This document shows, piece after piece, positions 5,469-7,274 of a DNA stretch of 7,274 bases (the stretch's first letter is position 1; each line of letters begins with the position of its first letter). Both the position numbers and the translations under genes were made by a program. The DNA is from JAXDLH01 sp034666705 (lineage in GTDB: Bacteria > Chloroflexota > UBA6077 > SHYK01). The notes beneath the pieces are model-generated. The model was not told the origin of the DNA. It was given only the letters and a program-made list of their open reading frames with translations, and ran no database searches. The DNA lies in the NCBI GenBank assembly GCA_034666705.1, contig JAXDLH010000478.1, positions 1 through 7,274 on the forward strand. The letters run 5' to 3'.

Positions 5469-7232
5469 ATGTCTGGTGGCCTCGACGACCAGGTTGACGT
5501 AGGCAGAGGCAGGGGGCGACGCTGGGGAGCAATCGCCCTCACTGCGGTGGTTCTCTTCGTCGGATGCGGCGCGCCCACCCAGCAGCCGGCCGCCACACGC
5601 CCGGACCCAGCCTCGGCCGGTGCGACTGCACCGGCCCCGGTCAAAACAATCAATCTCGGCATCCAGCGTGAGCCGGCGACGCTCGACCAGGGGATCACCG
5701 GCGGGGGCAGCCTGACCGCAGGTGGCGCATCGAACGTGCCGCGGATGCTCCACGACTACCTGTCGGTGCCAACCGGACTCGAGGGGTATGAGGCCCGGCT
5801 CGCTGCGGAGATGCCGACGATCGAGAAGGGCACCTGGCAGGTCAACACCGACGGCACGATGGACATGACGTGGAAGCTGCGGCCGAACGTGAAGTGGCAC
5901 GACGGAGCGCCCTTCACATCCGCTGACCTCGTCTTCTCATTCGACGCCCGGCGCGCCCTCGGCGTGCGCACCGAGGGCGGCGGGCGGCCGGAGCTCATGG
6001 AGTCGGTTAGCGCACCCGATCCCTTGACCTTCGTGGTCCATTGGTCCAGCGTATACGTGCGCGCGAATGAGGCAACGGGACTCGACCCGCTGCCGACGCA
6101 CCTGCTGCTCGAGACGTTCCGCACCGACAAGGAGTCGCTGCCCACAAACCGCTACTTCACCACGGAGTTCGTGGGGCTCGGCGCCTACCGTCTGGCGCGG
6201 TGGGATCAGGGGAGTGCCATGGAGTTGGCGCGCTTCGACGACTACTTCCTGGGCCGGCCGCCGGTCGACCGGATTATCGTCCGCTTCATCTCCGACCCCA
6301 ACGCGCTCGTGGCGAGCATCCTGGGCGACTCGCTCGACGTGATTCTCACCGACTCGATCGACAGCGCCACCGCCCTTGACGTTCGAAGCCGCTGGGAGGG
6401 CACCGGCAACCAGGTCACCTTCTTCACGCAGGGCGGACTGCATCAGCTAGAGATGCAGCACCGCCCGGAGTACGCACGCCCGGTCAATGGATTTACCAAC
6501 CGGACGGTGCGCCAGGCACTCTACTCGGCCATCGACCGCAAGACGTTCGCCGAAGTGCTTACTGGTGGCGTGGGACCCGCGGCCGACAGTTGGTATGCGC
6601 CGGATCACCCACTGCGCCGCGAGCTTGAGTCGTCGATCCCCCAGTTCCCGCACGACATCAGCCGGGCGCAGCAGATGCTGGCGCAGGCTGGCTGGACCCG
6701 GGGAGCAGACGGCGTCCTCGTGGATAGCCAGACCGGCGAGCGGTTTGAGACCGCCATCATGGCGAAGTCGACCAGTGCGACCGAGCGGGCGCTCAACGTG
6801 ATCGCCGACGGCTGGAAGCAAGTCGGGGTGCAGACCACGTTCGACGTACTTACCCCGGCGAATCAGGATGACCGTCAGTACCAGTCCACGCGCCCCGGCC
6901 CCTACTTTACGAGTCCGAGCGGCGTGAACTTCTACGATAATCGCCTGCATACGAACGCGATGACCCGTCCTGAAAACCGGTGGACCGGTACGAACCGCGG
7001 TGGCTACAACAACCCAAAGGTCGACGTGCTCCTCGACCGCCTCGCCGTCACGATCGAGCCGGCGGCCCGGCTGCAATTGCACAAGGATCTGCTCTCGGAG
7101 CAGATGGTAGACATCGCGCTGATGCCGCTCGTGTGGGAGGTCCTGCCCATCCTGATGCGCAAGGGCATCACGGGGCCCAAGATCGAGACCAACGAGGGCA
7201 CGCGCCACATCTACGAGTGGAACAAGCAGTAG
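5469..7232 (+). CDS. Family 5 ABC transporter solute-binding lipoprotein (right copy)
   Basis: This is a 587-residue SBP_bac_5 family solute-binding protein. An Arg-rich N-terminus, the hydrophobic segment WGAIALTAVVLFV and GC give a lipid-anchored cysteine at residue 33. The lipobox is atypical, with Phe at -3. An Ala/Pro/Thr linker follows to about residue 57. The family hallmark TWKLRPNVKWHDGAPFTSAD is at about residues 134-153, and the C-terminus ends in IYEWNKQ, close to the window edge. GGGAGG stands eight bases before the ATG and the cupin gene ends 51 bases upstream, so it looks like the third gene of the rightward operon. It is paralogous to the left copy but clearly diverged, and presumably binds a related ligand. 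Family members bind peptides, nickel chelates, opines or sugars; the ligand here cannot be predicted. Permease and ATPase genes may follow to the right of the window. Confidence 0.94.
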   Translation: MSGGLDDQVDVGRGRGRRWGAIALTAVVLFVGCGAPTQQPAATRPDPASAGATAPAPVKTINLGIQREPATLDQGITGGGSLTAGGASNVPRMLHDYLSVPTGLEGYEARLAAEMPTIEKGTWQVNTDGTMDMTWKLRPNVKWHDGAPFTSADLVFSFDARRALGVRTEGGGRPELMESVSAPDPLTFVVHWSSVYVRANEATGLDPLPTHLLLETFRTDKESLPTNRYFTTEFVGLGAYRLARWDQGSAMELARFDDYFLGRPPVDRIIVRFISDPNALVASILGDSLDVILTDSIDSATALDVRSRWEGTGNQVTFFTQGGLHQLEMQHRPEYARPVNGFTNRTVRQALYSAIDRKTFAEVLTGGVGPAADSWYAPDHPLRRELESSIPQFPHDISRAQQMLAQAGWTRGADGVLVDSQTGERFETAIMAKSTSATERALNVIADGWKQVGVQTTFDVLTPANQDDRQYQSTRPGPYFTSPSGVNFYDNRLHTNAMTRPENRWTGTNRGGYNNPKVDVLLDRLAVTIEPAARLQLHKDLLSEQMVDIALMPLVWEVLPILMRKGITGPKIETNEGTRHIYEWNKQ

Positions 7233-7274
7233 AGCACGGGCGCTAGCCGGCGGCCCACTGTCAGGCGCGCCTGA

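Noticed and set aside
4248..5900. Open frame of about 550 codons on the minus strand
   Set aside because: It lies antisense to the right cupin and the start of the right binding protein. It has no recognisable domain and no ribosome site, and its Arg/Val/Asp-rich composition is typical of shadow frames in GC-rich DNA.
7233..7274. A possible further gene or terminator at the right edge
   Set aside because: Only 42 bases are available; I see no start with a ribosome site and no convincing stem with a T-run.

Overview
The window is a GC-rich bacterial accessory locus made of two diverging gene blocks. It looks like part of a catabolic cluster. The long family 5 substrate-binding lipoproteins, phthalate-dioxygenase-type Rieske start and dispersed palindromic repeats are the kind of content I associate with soil or sediment Chloroflexota and similar uncultured, metagenome-derived lineages. 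This is an impression, because the window holds no phylogenetic marker gene.

Layout: the leftward block, in transcription order, is a two-domain cupin protein (3266 to 2172), a family 5 (peptide/nickel/opine type) solute-binding lipoprotein (2080 to 335) and the first 32 codons of a Rieske-type ring-hydroxylating oxygenase, which runs off the left edge (98 to 1). The rightward block is a class I SAM-dependent methyltransferase (3500-4222), a second two-domain cupin protein (4287-5417) and a second family 5 solute-binding lipoprotein (5469-7232). A 233-base divergent intergenic region (3267-3499) separates the blocks and should hold both promoters. The last 42 bases (7233-7274) show nothing I can name.

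The striking point is symmetry. Each block carries a cupin gene followed directly by a binding-protein gene. The two cupins are paralogous over their full length, including an unusual C-terminal tail, and so are the two binding proteins. In both cupins the N-terminal barrel has lost most or all of the usual metal ligands. The C-terminal barrel keeps a His-x-His plus His-x-His-Phe-Asn pattern without the usual Glu, so it resembles the three-His iron site of gentisate-type dioxygenases. Together with the Rieske oxygenase, this suggests uptake and oxidative breakdown of an aromatic or similar organic compound; the substrate cannot be read from the sequence. No permease or ATPase gene for the transporters is inside the window.

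Non-coding features: a large imperfect inverted repeat of the dispersed bacterial type (182-256), a perfect 13-bp-arm inverted repeat between the left cupin and its binding protein (2125-2160), a small hairpin after the left binding-protein gene (296-320), a tandem TTTACGT pair ahead of the Rieske gene (147-160), and a hairpin and overlapping dyads in the divergent region. I saw no RNA genes, CRISPR array, transposase or phage genes.
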